Shown piece by piece: positions 52,389 to 63,857 of a stretch of DNA of 64,000 nucleotides. Under the pieces are notes generated by a model, which was not told where the DNA came from, made no database searches, and saw nothing but the letters and a program-made list of their open reading frames with translations. Each line of letters begins with the position of its first letter. Within the stretch, counting starts at the first letter, position 1. The stretch is from Odontocerum albicorne (Eukaryota > Arthropoda > Insecta > Trichoptera > Odontoceridae): assembly GCA_949825065.1 (NCBI GenBank), contig OX463842.1, positions 2,115,501-2,179,500 on the forward strand, in the 5' to 3' direction. A program made the translations under genes and the position numbers.

Positions 52389-53008
52389 CCTGTTCACCGC
52401 GTTAAAAATCAAATTCCACGAATCCTGTGCCCGGCACAATTTCAGCGTTTTTTAATTTCTAAGTTTAAACACATATTTTGTTTAGAACCACTGATATTTG
52501 ATTACAACACCAAGTAAACATGACACTTAAGTAATTTTCTGATAGTAAATAATACAATAGTCATTACTCTTAAGGAGACTCATTAAATAAAGGAGATAAA
52601 CTTAACATTACGTAAAATAAACAAAGGAATGCTACGATCAAATCAATGCTTCATGACACTCACCCAATCAAATGCATATAGCACTAGTAATGTTTATTTA
52701 CGTAAGAGAGACTTAGTAATGTTTATTTCCGTAAGAGAGACTCATCGCAGGACTCGATCCGCGCGACAGGTTGTTAATGCTGGAAATATTGAGAAACCAA
52801 AAAAATTCGGCGCTCTGTTTATTCAACAATATCTCATAAACTAATATATTATTTGACAAGGTTTTCAAAGATGTCGCTAGAATAAAGATTATTTTAAATT
52901 TTAGTTTAATTTTTATTCCGGTTTTGTGTCATTTTTTTTAAGTATTTGTGATTTGAAACTTGGATTGTCGTCAGATCACAGGCGTTTGTGCTCCCCGCGG
53001 GGAAAGAG
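52389..53008. mobile_element. piggyBac-type MITE, degenerate
   Basis: TTAA flanks both ends (52385-52388, 53009-53012). The inverted ends CCTGTTCACCGCG and CTCTTTCCCCGCG match imperfectly. There is no coding sequence. Confidence 0.45.
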
Positions 53009-53249
53009 TTAATAATAATTTGTTAATAAATAAAATATTTAAAAATAATAAATAATAATTTAATAATAATAATAAAAAAATAATATTATCCACCGTTTCA
53101 CTTTTGCGTGACGTTCATGCCAATTTGCCCTACCGCTCTTATAGAAGTTACAATTCAAAAAAAATATTATGTATAAAGTAAAACCAATCCCCATAAGGTA
53201 CAACATTTGGTTTTAAAATCTTCTTTTCTTTCGTATCATATCCTTCAAA

Positions 53250-53465
53250 ATAACCAAATCAACTCAGGGAGATACTATTGCCTTCAGTAATCGGGCATTC
53301 TGGTTTAAAACCAGTTAAGAAGCTCCATTTTCACAAGTTGAATTCACATTTTACCCAGTGCATATGCTGGAAACAACACAGAACGCGGAGGCTATAACAC
53401 TCCCACATGTATTCTGCATATACTAGTGTTGTTACCAGATGAACCATTTTACCAAGCGCTGTCCA
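53250..53465 (-). repeat. SINE-like repeat body
   Basis: It resembles 42380-42570 (GGGAGATACTATTGCCTTCA, GTTTAAAACCAGTTAAGAAG, TGTTGTTACCAGATGAACC). No tRNA head is attached. Confidence 0.4.
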
Positions 53466-53569
53466 GAGGACATAATTCTGGATGGAAGAGGTGCAGTACC
53501 TTTGACAAAAGAAGAATCACCATTAATTGATTTCAACACATACTCTTCTTTTGTACGATATCTCTCAAC

Positions 53570-53878
53570 GTATCCGAATTGGTGATTTGGACATTTTGAA
53601 GAGCTTGACAGGAAGTCTTTGTTATCTTCCGCCCCAATGATCGAAGCCAGCAAACCCGCGATTCGTCATTATACGTGTTGACAATACTATCGCACGTGAA
53701 AAGGCAACAGCACTCACACCCATTCGTTTGAATATTACCCGTATTACGAAAAAGGCTCTTATCAGATTAAGATTTAAAAAATTTATGATAGTTTATGTGG
53801 GGTACTGCGGGAAATCGAACCCATAACCCACGAGTGGAACTCGAGCTTTTTACCAACGAGGCCACGAAGGTCGTCGTC
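53570..53878 (-). mobile_element. tRNA-headed SINE, degenerate
   Basis: The minus-strand head (53878-53800) reads ACGACCTTCGTGGCCTCGTT, then GGGTTATGGGTTCGATTTCC. The body matches 42380-42590. Its length, and the lack of the LINE E tail, set it apart from the 30.2 and 48.4 kb SINEs. Confidence 0.55.
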
Positions 53879-54754
53879 ATAACCATTCTTACTACACACT
53901 TATCTCCACCTAAATCCGAATGTGTTACTAACACATATCGGAAGATCTGTAAAGGTTTCTTTGTTTTTCTGCGGTTTTCTTACTAAACACATGCAGATGC
54001 TGGGAAAGTTCCTAGTGTAATGGCCGTAGCCCCCCACCTTCCTATCATTACACTCGACTTGTTATTTTTGTAGTATTTTTAATATGTTAAAATAATGGAT
54101 TTCCATCCCGAGTAAGCGCGCTTTTGAGGAGAGTGCTCTCTAAGTCGGGCTCAATATATAGTATTGTCATTTTATTATGATTATTATTTTGTAAACAAAT
54201 TAAGCTTGTCCTTAATTTGAACTAAATTATAAAGGAGTCTTGGAGTGAAACCGACACCATTTTTTTTATACATTTTATTTTTACGAAACGAACTGGTATT
54301 TCATTATGAGGAGCCATTTGTTTCCCACAAACCACTGCTCTACATAAGGAATACAAAAGTTAACCTTCGTCACAATTTTTTTCAAGATATTGAAAGTGTT
54401 TTTTTTCTCTCTCTCTCTAGAGGATCGCGTGATTCGCCCACAAAGAGGATGTTTTGATTCCTAAGAAATGAATTGCCCCGCAAGGAATTGTATCAAAAGG
54501 AAACGTTTCGTGACAATCAGGGCCAATCTTCGAAAGGGCTGATGTGGCAGACCCCCCGCCATTTAATTTACATCCCTTCATACTTGTTTTTATAATCATA
54601 CATAAATACCTCGGTTTATGGATGAAATTTTTGTGTAAATAATATCCGTTGATATGAATATCATACATTTAATTAATTTTTAACTTAAAAAACAAATAAA
54701 TTAAAAATATTCAACAATAAATTACTTTGATATTCCACTACTTACATTAATTCC
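53879..54754. other. Unassigned sequence
   Basis: 54015-54160 looks like an old LINE 3' UTR but has no coding remnant. The rest shows nothing. Confidence 0.25.
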
Positions 54755-54852
54755 CGCTACACGTGTTTCTACCTCCTATCCCGAGGATCTGTTTAGATAG
54801 AATCCCACCTATAGGGAGCTTCGGGACTGGAGGTAGAAACACGTGTAGCTTG
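54755..54852. repeat. Foldback element
   Basis: GCTACACGTGTTTCTACCTC and its exact complement GAGGTAGAAACACGTGTAGC lie about 55 bases apart (54758-54778, 54830-54850). A related half lies at 20600-20665. Confidence 0.85.
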
Positions 54853-55368
54853 GATAAATGCAATCATTGGAAAACAAAACAATTTATTGTTAAATATTAA
54901 AATACCTTTGTTTTTGAAGTTTAAAATTCAATAGATATAAAAAAAAACACGTAGGAAATACTTACATCTGTCAAGAATTGTCAATATTGTGTATCATGGC
55001 ATATAATTGGAAGTAGGAAGATTTAAAAATATAATTTCTGAAATTATAGATGCTGTTTTTTTTTTCATTAAATGGTCCTTTTTGAAATGACCACTGGACG
55101 AATGTCAATAAATAATTATATTTTGTCACATTTGGTAGAATAATCTATATATATTCCATTACTATTCGAAAAAAACGTTACTTGGGTGTTTTTTCTTGCT
55201 GGTAACACAAAAGAGTGTACGCCAATTTTTCAACGTTTTATTTTTCTTTCTTTTTGTTGATTTTGTTTATCTCAAACTTTTGAGATTTCTGGAAATACGA
55301 GTATGTTGATGTTATGATTTGCATTAGTTTTTTTGTGTGTATTGGAGTGAATTAATTATACTTATGTA
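54853..55368. other. AT-rich sequence, nothing recognised
   Basis: No coding or repeat signal was seen. Confidence 0.3.
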
Positions 55369-55795
55369 TTAGGTGTTAACGTAAGTTGTGTCCGTATTTT
55401 TTCAATTTATAAATGAGCACCACCAGTAAAACAAAATGGTAAATGTTATACGTCATTCGAAAGAAAATTTTCTGCTCTACAAGTTATTGCTTTTACGTTA
55501 CATATTTTATTTTATTTTATTACAAGCCTTCAAAATGGAATGGCAAGTAGACGAAAGTGAGCATTTTCGACACCTCCTTCTGTTCGCGTTCAATCGAGGG
55601 TAAAAGGCTGCCAAAGCTGCTCGCGATATTTGCAAAGTGTACGGTGAAGATGCTATGAATGAAAAGACAGCTCGTCGATGGTTTTTGCGTTTCAAAGACG
55701 GTAATTTGGACCTGAAAGACATGGAGCATTCTGAACGACAAGTGGACTTCGATGAAGACCGCTTAAACCATATTATTCATGAAGACTATTTTTAA
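55369..55795 (+). mobile_element. Mariner, 5' part only
   Basis: TA then TTAGGTGTTAACGTAAGTTG starts the element. The transposase begins at 55535: MEWQVDESEHFRHLLLFAFN, RG, a stop, then KAAKAARDICKVYGEDAMNE, KTARRWFLRFKDGNLDLKD and FDEDRLNHIIHED. These are the paired helix-turn-helix domains. Sequence identity to mariner ends near 55795. The catalytic domain and right end are missing. It is the same family as 26112-26674. Confidence 0.85.
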
Positions 55796-56354
55796 ATTTG
55801 GAATGTTAAAGCATTGACCTGACTTAAGTTTGTATTTTATATGTGGTAGGTGGGTATATATGTAGGTTGCATAGAGCCAAACTAGCCTATCCAACAAAAC
55901 AAAAAATTGAGTTTGTGTTAAAATTTGAATCACATAACGTTTCTTTATAAGCCAGAAGTGCCTATACTTCAAAATTCAAAATATAACTTACTACTGTTGC
56001 CATCTATCATTTTTTTGCCATAGCGATTTTCGTGATATACTTTTATGCCAAATTTGCCTATCAAACAAAAAAAATTAATCATCAAATAATCTTGTCATAA
56101 TATTAGATACATTTTTTAAATTTTATTGTACTCGTAGTAGTTTTAGAATGTATCTGTTCAATGAATAAAAAACATTAATTACACAACAATTGATTTATAA
56201 TAACCCATAGACTTTGAACTCTACTATCCCATTTCAACATATTCGCTGTATATGTAGGTATATGCTGGTTTGACACTTCACCACTCATATGTGCGTACTG
56301 CTTTCTGATTTTTTTTAATCTGATTCATTCAAATATTTATAATTTTTGTGACAA
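55796..56354. other. AT-rich sequence, nothing recognised
   Basis: A long T run (56359-56378) at the right edge belongs to the next repeat. Confidence 0.3.
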
Positions 56355-56715
56355 GTTGTTTTTTTTTTTTTTTATTAAACAAAGTAAATTATTGTACAAA
56401 CATTTTTCAAGGCTATAACTATATACACATTTATAACTTAACTAATCTTAATTATATGTTATCATTTATGAACTTACTTAATCTTATTTTCCTACATGTC
56501 ATTTTATTTTGTACATGATTTCTTAGAAATAATTAACACCTACATACTACTTATAACTAGATAACAATTCTTACACTAATTATTTAGCAAAAACAATTCC
56601 ACTCGTTCAGGCTACTTGTATTCCATCACATTCACTCAGACCTTGGTCGTCCCAGCTAATACTGAAGGTGGACTAGTCAGGCAACAGATAATGCTTCGGG
56701 AGCTTGTGCTTATAA
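56355..56715 (-). repeat. Dispersed repeat G, likely LINE 3' end
   Basis: Inverted copy of 26770-27225. The T20 run at its left edge is probably the poly(A) tail on the minus strand. Confidence 0.6.
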
Positions 56716-56726
56716 CGGAAGAAAAT

Positions 56727-56789
56727 TATTTTATAAAATATGTGTGTAATATAAGTTGTATTACACACATATTTTATAAAATAAAATAA
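56727..56789. repeat. Palindrome
   Basis: ATTATTTTATAAAATATGTG, continuing TGTAATA, is followed after a few bases by its complement, arms of about 28 bases. Confidence 0.85.
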
Positions 56790-57234
56790 TTTCATTTAGC
56801 GTAATATAGTTAAGGTTTCCATTTACATATATACCGCAAAGCGAAGTATTGGTGTAGCTTATACCATACAATGTGAGTGTCTATAATTTGTTGTTAAGAA
56901 AAACATACTGCAATCGGAGAGATTCTTATTTTATAGAAACATCAACACAAAGGATTGTTACTCAATACACGTCACTTTCAATTGTGGAACCAGACCTTGA
57001 CACCAAAGGGTTGGAGCATTTTAAAATACACTTTTTCTCCATTGTTCATCCGTTGGTAACTTGTATTATCTCCCTTGTACATAATATTACATAACACAAC
57101 CCTATAATCACTGTAATCTAAAAGAGATTTCACAAACTTGAACATATGGGAAATACAAAATACCATCTCGCGATTTCCCTGTTGGGGTAGGAGAGAGTGA
57201 CAGACTTTCCTATTTTGATACATATCCTTATCAT
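56790..57234. other. AT-rich sequence, nothing recognised
   Basis: The overlapping frames on both strands here have no recognisable domain. Confidence 0.3.
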
Positions 57235-57600
57235 CTTCTATATTCGTACACCTTCTAAAATATTATTTATTTGATACAACTTTATGTTCCTTGATATTTC
57301 TCTCACACGGCTTCCGCTCTCATTTGCATTATACATATTTTTCTAAGTTTATTCATTTATTTCACATGCCCAAACCATATTTGAATGCTTTTCTTCATCT
57401 TACTCAACACATTAGCCACAAGTTCACATTCATGCTTTTTCACTGCATTCCGCATTCTGTCTTACATTTTCACCTTGTGTATTCTTCTTAGTGCCCGCAT
57501 TTCTATAGTATTTATTTGGCTCCATTCAGTATTTTCTACGTCCACGTTTTACTCCCACACATCAACGTTGTTACCAAAAAACTTAATAACCGCAATAAAA
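57235..57600 (-). mobile_element. LINE I, decayed C-terminal fragment
   Basis: Minus-strand pieces: INTIEMRALRRIHKVKM, DRMRNAVKKHECELVANV, then IQIWFGHVK and MNKLRKICIMQM. This is the standard order of a non-LTR C-terminus with stops. Confidence 0.6.
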
Positions 57601-57669
57601 TATCAAAATAATGTTGTTTTTTTTTTATTTTTTCCTAATAGAAGCTGGCTGTTAAGAGTGGAATATTTG

Positions 57670-57905
57670 TTATATATTATTTACAGTTAAGACATTAACA
57701 TTGTGGAGGTTTAAAGACATTGTAATTTGTTTTATCAAACACTATTTATTCCACTTTTTTGTAACGGTATAACCCTACCGGTTTCAAGGCTTTCACCTCA
57801 TCATCTGTCTTCTTTGTGCTCGACTGATGATGAGGTGAAAGCCTTGAAACCGGTAGGGTTATACCGTTACAAAAAAGTGGAATAAACAGTGTTTGATAAA
57901 CGTAA
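57670..57905. repeat. Inverted pair of Penelope-type tails
   Basis: The left arm (about 57675-57806, minus) and right arm (57816-57900, plus) are near-perfect complements over about 85 bases. The right arm has CTGATGA (57824-57830), GAGG/CCTT, GAAA (57846-57849), ACCGGT, TA, GGG. The left arm has the same layout, but its core reads CAGATGA, so it is broken. Confidence 0.7.
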
Positions 57906-58335
57906 TTTTTCTTTTCCATTGGAAGCACTCAAAGTTCATTGCAAAATTCAACACAAAGTTGCCTGTCGACAACACCGTGGTATCGGCCAATACACGTTAT
58001 AACTTGTTCATTTTATTTTATAATTAAAATAAAAAAAGTCATTTAAATAATTACATTTTAAATAACATTACATCTGTCTTGTTTGTGCTCGCCTGATGAT
58101 GAGGTGAAAGCCTTGAAACCGGTAGGGTTATACCGTTACAAAAAAGTGGAATAAACAGTGTTTGATAAACATAATTTTTCTTTTCCATCGGAAGCACTCA
58201 AAGTTCATTTCAAAATTCAACACGAAGTTGCCTGTCGTCAACACCGTGGTATCGGTCCATACACGTTATAACTTGTTCATTTTATTTTATAATTATAATA
58301 AAAAAGTCATTTAGATAATTACATTTTAAATAACA
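57816..58335 (+). repeat. Two tandem 269-bp units with hammerhead-like cores
   Basis: Unit 1 starts at 57816 and unit 2 at 58085. Each has a hammerhead-like core (57824-57858; 58093-58127), then AAAAAAGTGGAATAAACAGT and a shared 170-base body (GAAGCACTCAAAGTTCATT, AACTTGTTCATTTTATTTTA). The second unit ends near 58335 without a third core. The size and layout resemble metazoan retrozymes. Confidence 0.65.
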
Positions 58336-59499
58336 TTACGCTTTGTATTGTTTGAGTAAGTAGAGAAGTGGAATTTCCACAACTTTATATCCACGCACAA
58401 ATACATTGCGTCATCTACATCCATTTATCTCGTCATATAGTATCCTACACGTATATTTCGAATACCGTTTAATATAAAAAAAATCTAACTAAAAAAACAA
58501 TGCATTAGTATTTTATACGTTTTTCCTTGTATGTTAAATCTTACATAATAGGTACAAACAAAACATGGGAGTCCCCATTGGAAGCAAATCTTCAGGGAGT
58601 CAAACTATCAGGTTACTTAAACATTCTTTGTCCTAACAGGAGCCGTCGAATATATTTTGAAGCAACGCTTTGACAGACTGACGAGGAACAGCATCTGAAA
58701 TTAAGCGAGCCTGTTTGATGGATGTCCTTACATCTCCCGGTGGAGAATGCGTGTCCTGGTAAATATTTCATTTCACAGAATCCACCTGTTACCACAGGTA
58801 TTTATTCTTTTCATCTACAAGATATTGAATTAGGAAAGTGATTTTGAAGAAAGGTTTGTTGCATAAAAAACTATCATATTATTCTCTTTACTCGAACATT
58901 TTTTTCATGTGGCTTAGACAATCCGTAACGCTTTTTAAAAACATTACAAAAAAAAACATTCCGCTTTTTCTATGACTACCGGTAAACCTTTTTTCTGGCA
59001 TAAAAAAGTTAAAAATGATTTTAACATATATATTTGTTTAGATATTATAAATACATTAAAATAATAAAGTGTTGAAACGCGTTGTGATATGCTAAAAAAA
59101 GTAAAATAAAACAGTTCTCTTTAATTCTGTATGTATTATGTTTCATTTTTTTTAAGAATTGATATGACTGAAGTCTTAGGTATCCTCATAACCTCGAACA
59201 CTAGGCGGAAAAAAGTGTCTGTGTCGTTCGAGGGGAGTAGCATACAGCGAGGTTCGAACCGACGATATTAAAATTTACGACGGTACTTATGGTATTGAAA
59301 TATGGACTAAGAAGACTAGACACGCTAAATAAGCAAGTTCGAAATGTAAATTCATCGAAAAGGCTCAGAAATTCTTGGTTTCATTGAATTTTAAACGAGC
59401 AGATGTAGACCAACTCTTGAATACCATAAAATACTGAAAGATTACCTATCTGAATAATATATTACGAGTACAAATATACCACTTCTTTAAATTAATATT
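58336..59499. other. Unassigned sequence
   Basis: The minus strand at 58620-58760 gives peptides such as RTSIKQARLISDAVPRQSV. These look coding-derived, but I cannot name the family. The rest is AT-rich. Confidence 0.3.
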
Positions 59500-59655
59500 G
59501 ATTTGCAAAATTGAGGGTCGATGAGGAATCGGCAGAAGGCGCCCCTCTTGATTATGCAACTTTCGCGAATGGACAGGTATCCAGAAAGTTAAGGAGCTGT
59601 TTCGTGCTGCCAAAGAAAGATATATTTTCTCAAGAGTAATCGTCAATGTCAAAGA
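59500..59655 (+). mobile_element. LINE B relative, 3' coding scrap
   Basis: The plus frame from 59503 reads IEGR, a stop, GIGRRRPS, a stop, then FREWTGIQKVKELFRAAKER and FSRVIVNV. It aligns with the LINE B end but is clearly more distant. Confidence 0.65.
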
Positions 59656-59749
59656 CACCAGAATATTCATGTGCCATGAAGAACAAGAAACGATGTCATG
59701 GACCAAACATTTTTCCGAAAAACTATTCAATTTCAAAAAAAAAATATAT

Positions 59750-60108
59750 TGTAATCTGTTTTATCAAACACTTGTGTTCCCCTGAACATGAAATGAAAGC
59801 CTTGAAACCGGTAGGGTTATACCGTTACAAAAAGTGGAATAAACAGTGTTTGATAAAACAAATTACAATGTCTTTAAACCTTCACAATGTTAATGCCTTA
59901 ACTATAAATGACAAAAAACGTCCCATGCCTCCCTCACCCCTCAGACCCCAACCGTTGAAGCGTGTATATCGGTACCAGTTTGAACAGAATTTAGTCTTGT
60001 TTGTGCTCCTCTGAAGATGAGGTGAAAGCCTTGAAACCGGTAGGGTTATACCGTTACAAAAAAGTGAAATAAACAGTGTTTGATAAAAATAAATTACAAA
60101 AAAGTATA
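59750..60108 (+). repeat. Two direct Penelope-type tails
   Basis: The first (59750-59925) has a damaged core (CTGAACA at 59782-59788, GAAATGAAAGCC). The second (about 59935-60105) has CTGAAGA (60012-60018), an intact stem and ACCGGT. Upstream of the second core, GCGTGTATATCGGTACCAGT matches the Penelope-like 3' end at 39609-39629, confirming the family. Confidence 0.65.
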
Positions 60109-61468
60109 TATAATATATCTAATGTGTAAAATTTTTAAACCTTTAAATTTATTAAGTGTGATAAAAATATTTCTTTTTTTATAATTCATAAGATTATAGT
60201 TATATATACGAGTGTATTAGATGAAATATAGTCACTAAAAGCTTCCAAATATATTTATTGATCATAAAGCATAACGTGTACCGTGAAATTTTAACGAAAA
60301 CCAATTAACAATGGTCTTAAACTCATCCCTGAATAAGGCTCTAGTTAGATTATCGTTAAAATATAGATTTTCACGGTTCGTTCTCAATAATTATAATATA
60401 TAAAATACTTAATATGAGACTTCCTTTCTTTTGATGAAATCATTTCAAAAGACCTTGTTATTCATTTTTGATACGCAAGGGATCTCTCTGGGCACGGGTC
60501 TGCAATCTTTTCTAAATTGTACAACATAATAAATGTTATAACGAAGAATTAACTCAGCCCCTTCCTCCACTCCCTGTCCTTTACGTACCTTCTTGACTCA
60601 TTATATAATTAACAGATAGGTGTTGTTTAACCAGATGACCACCGCACTTACCTCATCAAGTTGACAAGCTTAAAAATAAAAGCGTAATCACTGTTAAGTG
60701 GAGCCAATCTTTTGGCGCAATGCGCTTTACTCATTTAACTGGGTATTCCTAGGTTACCTCGATAAATATCGTTGGTGCCAGCCAGCCTTAACGAGTTGTA
60801 AATTATGTTGAAGTTTCATGGAACTTCAATACTTTGATGATTGCTCGCGTACCACTAGACTGGGGCATGTGTACCATTAGTGGTACGTGTACCATAATTT
60901 ATCTGAGGTGCGCGGTAACGCGTTGTACTGTCGTGTGAAAGATAACTGATTCGGACCCTGCGCTGTGCCAGTTCACTCGAATAAAATGCAATAAACTTTA
61001 ATGTGAATATGATTTATTAATATTATTTAAAAAAAGTACTCACAAAATACCATATATATACAGATATACTTAACTACTACAAAGTCTTTTGTCATTAAAA
61101 ATATTAATTTGCATATTGTGAGTTAAGGACCTGGATTCCATTATAAGCTTCTCTTAGAATGCTCCAGTTGGTTAACATATACATTTTATAGACTAAGTGT
61201 AATAATTAAAAAATAGTATATAAAAGTGAATTGATTCAACACTTTAGGAACTTTTAACGTAGCTCATTTTAAAAGCATTTACTTCTCTCCGATTGATTTT
61301 TCCTGAGAATGTTGTAGGTAGCTTTTCTACGAAGAAAACTCCTCCGCGCATTTTTTTCCGCCTAGTATTCGGGTGTATAGAGATATCAATGACTCCGGTC
61401 ATATTTATTCTTAAAAAAAAGAAAAAAAAACATGCCGATCGTATCACTTTGGTATGCTATCGGATCAA
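60109..61468. other. Mostly unassigned sequence
   Basis: 60845-60900 has GTACCACTAG and its inverse around GGTACACATG-like motifs and may be a hAT remnant. Otherwise nothing was recognised in 1.3 kb. Confidence 0.3.
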
Positions 61469-61631
61469 GTACAGTACCCGGCGGTAAGCAATACACATCG
61501 TTTGTAGAGCGTCGTCTCTGTCGCACGATGCACTAACCGCATCGTGACTATGATACCGGACTGTTAGCGCATCATGCGACAGAGACGACGCTCTACAAAC
61601 GATATGTATTACTTACCGCCGGGTACTGTAC
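61469..61631. mobile_element. Foldback element, uninterrupted
   Basis: Arms of about 60 bases (61469-61530 and 61573-61631) are near-perfect complements. Ends read GTACAGTACCCGGCGGTAAG; arms also carry TTTGTAGAGCGTCGTCTCTG. The spacer is about 42 bases. Same family as 41090-41889. Confidence 0.88.
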
Positions 61632-62504
61632 ATCGGTTGAGTTTGCTGGTAACCAATAGCGCACTCACTTAAAAAATAAACTCCAAGACATCGCTTCGCT
61701 TTCCAATTGAATTGACATTTGAAAGATTAGGGGATAATTAAATATTTTTCTGTTCAACATATTTTATACAATAAACAACGAGGACATTTTATGTTATTTG
61801 CGCAGCTTTTATTTATTTTTGAAATAACGTAAACTTTTTCTATTGTATATTTACAAAAAAAAAAAACAGTTTTTGATCATTCCTTTACGGTTGAACACTT
61901 CTTGCAAACACGTATAGGTTGAATTATGTTTGACAGATTTAATACCCAAAATCGTGGAAACAAAAACTAAGGTTAAAATTTCACAGAAGTCACTAACTGT
62001 CAGGTCCATGAGAAGATATCGAATTATCGTGAGAATTTTCGAACCTTTGATTGTTGGTTCAGTGAGTTTGATTTATTTTGGGATACCTAACAAAATATCA
62101 GATATAATTACTGGTAACCAATCATTAAAAGTTTTGCACTTTCATCCTTCGATGAATTTACTTCTTCAAATGCATTAAATGTTGTTTGCCCGTAATTTTA
62201 CTTATTTAAACATGAATTAACATTTGTGTCTAGAATTTTTATTTTGATAAATATGCATTTTTCATTATACATACGGTTACGCACGGTCGTAAGTACAACC
62301 AATTTTATATTATTTCATGATAAAATATGATAGTTTAAGGCTTTTAGCAGAGTTGAACTCCAAAAATGACTTCGTATGTTTGTTCATTAATTTGTAAGCC
62401 GTTTAATTAATAAAGAAAGGAATTGTTTGTGAAAAGTTAACAACACAAATTGGAAACTGATTTTTGGAAATATACGTTCCTACTTAATTATTGCTTTTAG
62501 GAAT
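61632..62504. other. AT-rich sequence, nothing recognised
   Basis: The 82-codon frame at 61930-62178 has no recognised domain and is treated as chance. Confidence 0.3.
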
Positions 62505-63120
62505 TCTTTTATGATGTCAAGCTCTATGTGCAATAGTGGAATCAGAACTTTTATGAGGTCAAGCTTTATGTGCAATAGTGAAATCAGAACTTTTATGAGG
62601 TCAAGCTTTATGTGCAATAGTGGAATCAGAACTTTTATGACGTCAAGCTTTATGTGCAATAGTGGAATCAGAACTTTTATGAGCTCAGGCTTTTTATGCA
62701 ATAGTGGAATCAGAAATTTTATGAGCTCAAGCTTTATACGAGTCCACATTTACTTTGATCTCTTTAAACCAAGAGTTCCCAAAGTGGTCGACATCGATCC
62801 CCTGGGGTCGATTTATTTTTCTAGGGGTCGATAGTTATATGCAATAGTGGAATCAGAAATTTTATGAGGTCAAACTTTATATGCAATAGTGGAATCAAAA
62901 CTTTTATGAGGGCAAGCTTTATATGCAATAGTAGAATCGGAATTTTTATGAGGTCAAACTTTATATGCAATAGTGGAATCAAAACTTTTTGTGAGGGCAA
63001 GCTTTATATGCAATAGTAGAATCAGAACTTTTATGAGGTCAAACTTTATATGCAATAGTGGAATCAAAACTTTTATGAGGGCAAGCTTTATATGCAATAG
63101 TGGAATCAGAACTTTCAGTG
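62505..63120 (+). repeat. 42-bp minisatellite with insertion
   Basis: The unit is CTTTATGTGCAATAGTGGAA, then TCAGAACTTTTATGAGGTCAAG. Left block 62505-62740 (about 5-6 units) and right block 62833-63120 (about 7 units) flank a foreign segment. In the right block, units alternate (GGTCAAA / GGGCAAG types), giving an 84-bp higher-order repeat. Confidence 0.93.
62765..62832. repeat. hAT-type terminal fragment in the minisatellite
   Basis: GAGTTCCCAAAGTGGTCGAC, then CCCCTGGGGTCGATT, is typical of one end of hAT elements. Only about 68 bases are present. Minisatellite sequence resumes directly after. Confidence 0.55.
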
Positions 63121-63857
63121 GGACTTACTACCGGTTAATAAACAACATTTTTCTTGCCAGACACGAGAAGGGGCATTCCTAATTAATATTATATAAAATT
63201 AAAACACGGTCATTTTGTTTCATTCCACTTTATTTTTTGCATTTCATCATCATATGAATTGACAAGAACTGCATATATTAATTACACCATTATGTATGTT
63301 GTTTATGATCAAATAGACTAAAAGTGTCCACACTATTTATTGTTTATAATGCTAAGTCCCGAATTAGAGCGCCCACGAGGAAAGTTAGCTTTAGACTGCG
63401 CTATATAAATTATCCTTTTATTATTATTATTGTATTAGTTTTAAAATTATTAATACTGGGTATACAACTTAATATTTGTGAAGTTTCAGTTATGTTTTTT
63501 GCGTAACATGAAAAAATACTCAATTAACAATAAATAATTGCATTTTCGGATTCAGCGCCCCCTATAGATAACTTAAGTTTCTGAAAAAAAAAATTAGCAG
63601 TGTTATTAAACGCTTTGTAGTTGATTCGCTAATTGCCAAAGTGAAAGGTGATATTGTGAAGGGTTGCGGGTGGGTGCGCTGGTGGTGGAGTGATGTCTGT
63701 CACCATATTGCGAGCTTCTGCGGTCAGATAATCGAGGCCGCTGTCAATCGCACATTGCATCATTGCCATTCAATAATTTGGCTCACGAAATTTACCGAAA
63801 ATATAAGCTGACAGTAAAATAGTATTTAGAGTGAATAACTCAGTAAATGAACGATCT
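63121..63857. other. Unassigned sequence
   Basis: 63640-63760 is less AT-rich (GGGTTGCGGGTGGGTGCGCT) and unassigned. The rest is AT-rich. Confidence 0.3.

Noticed and set aside
60845..60960. Complete hAT element from GTACCACTAG motifs
   Set aside because: Only short inverted motifs were found. No pair of ends with an 8-bp duplication could be placed.
61930..62178. 82-codon ORF as a gene
   Set aside because: No recognised motif and no structural context. Compatible with chance.
62480..63182. Open frames on both strands over the 42-bp array
   Set aside because: A 42-bp unit without stops gives open frames on both strands. No start context or homology supports a gene.
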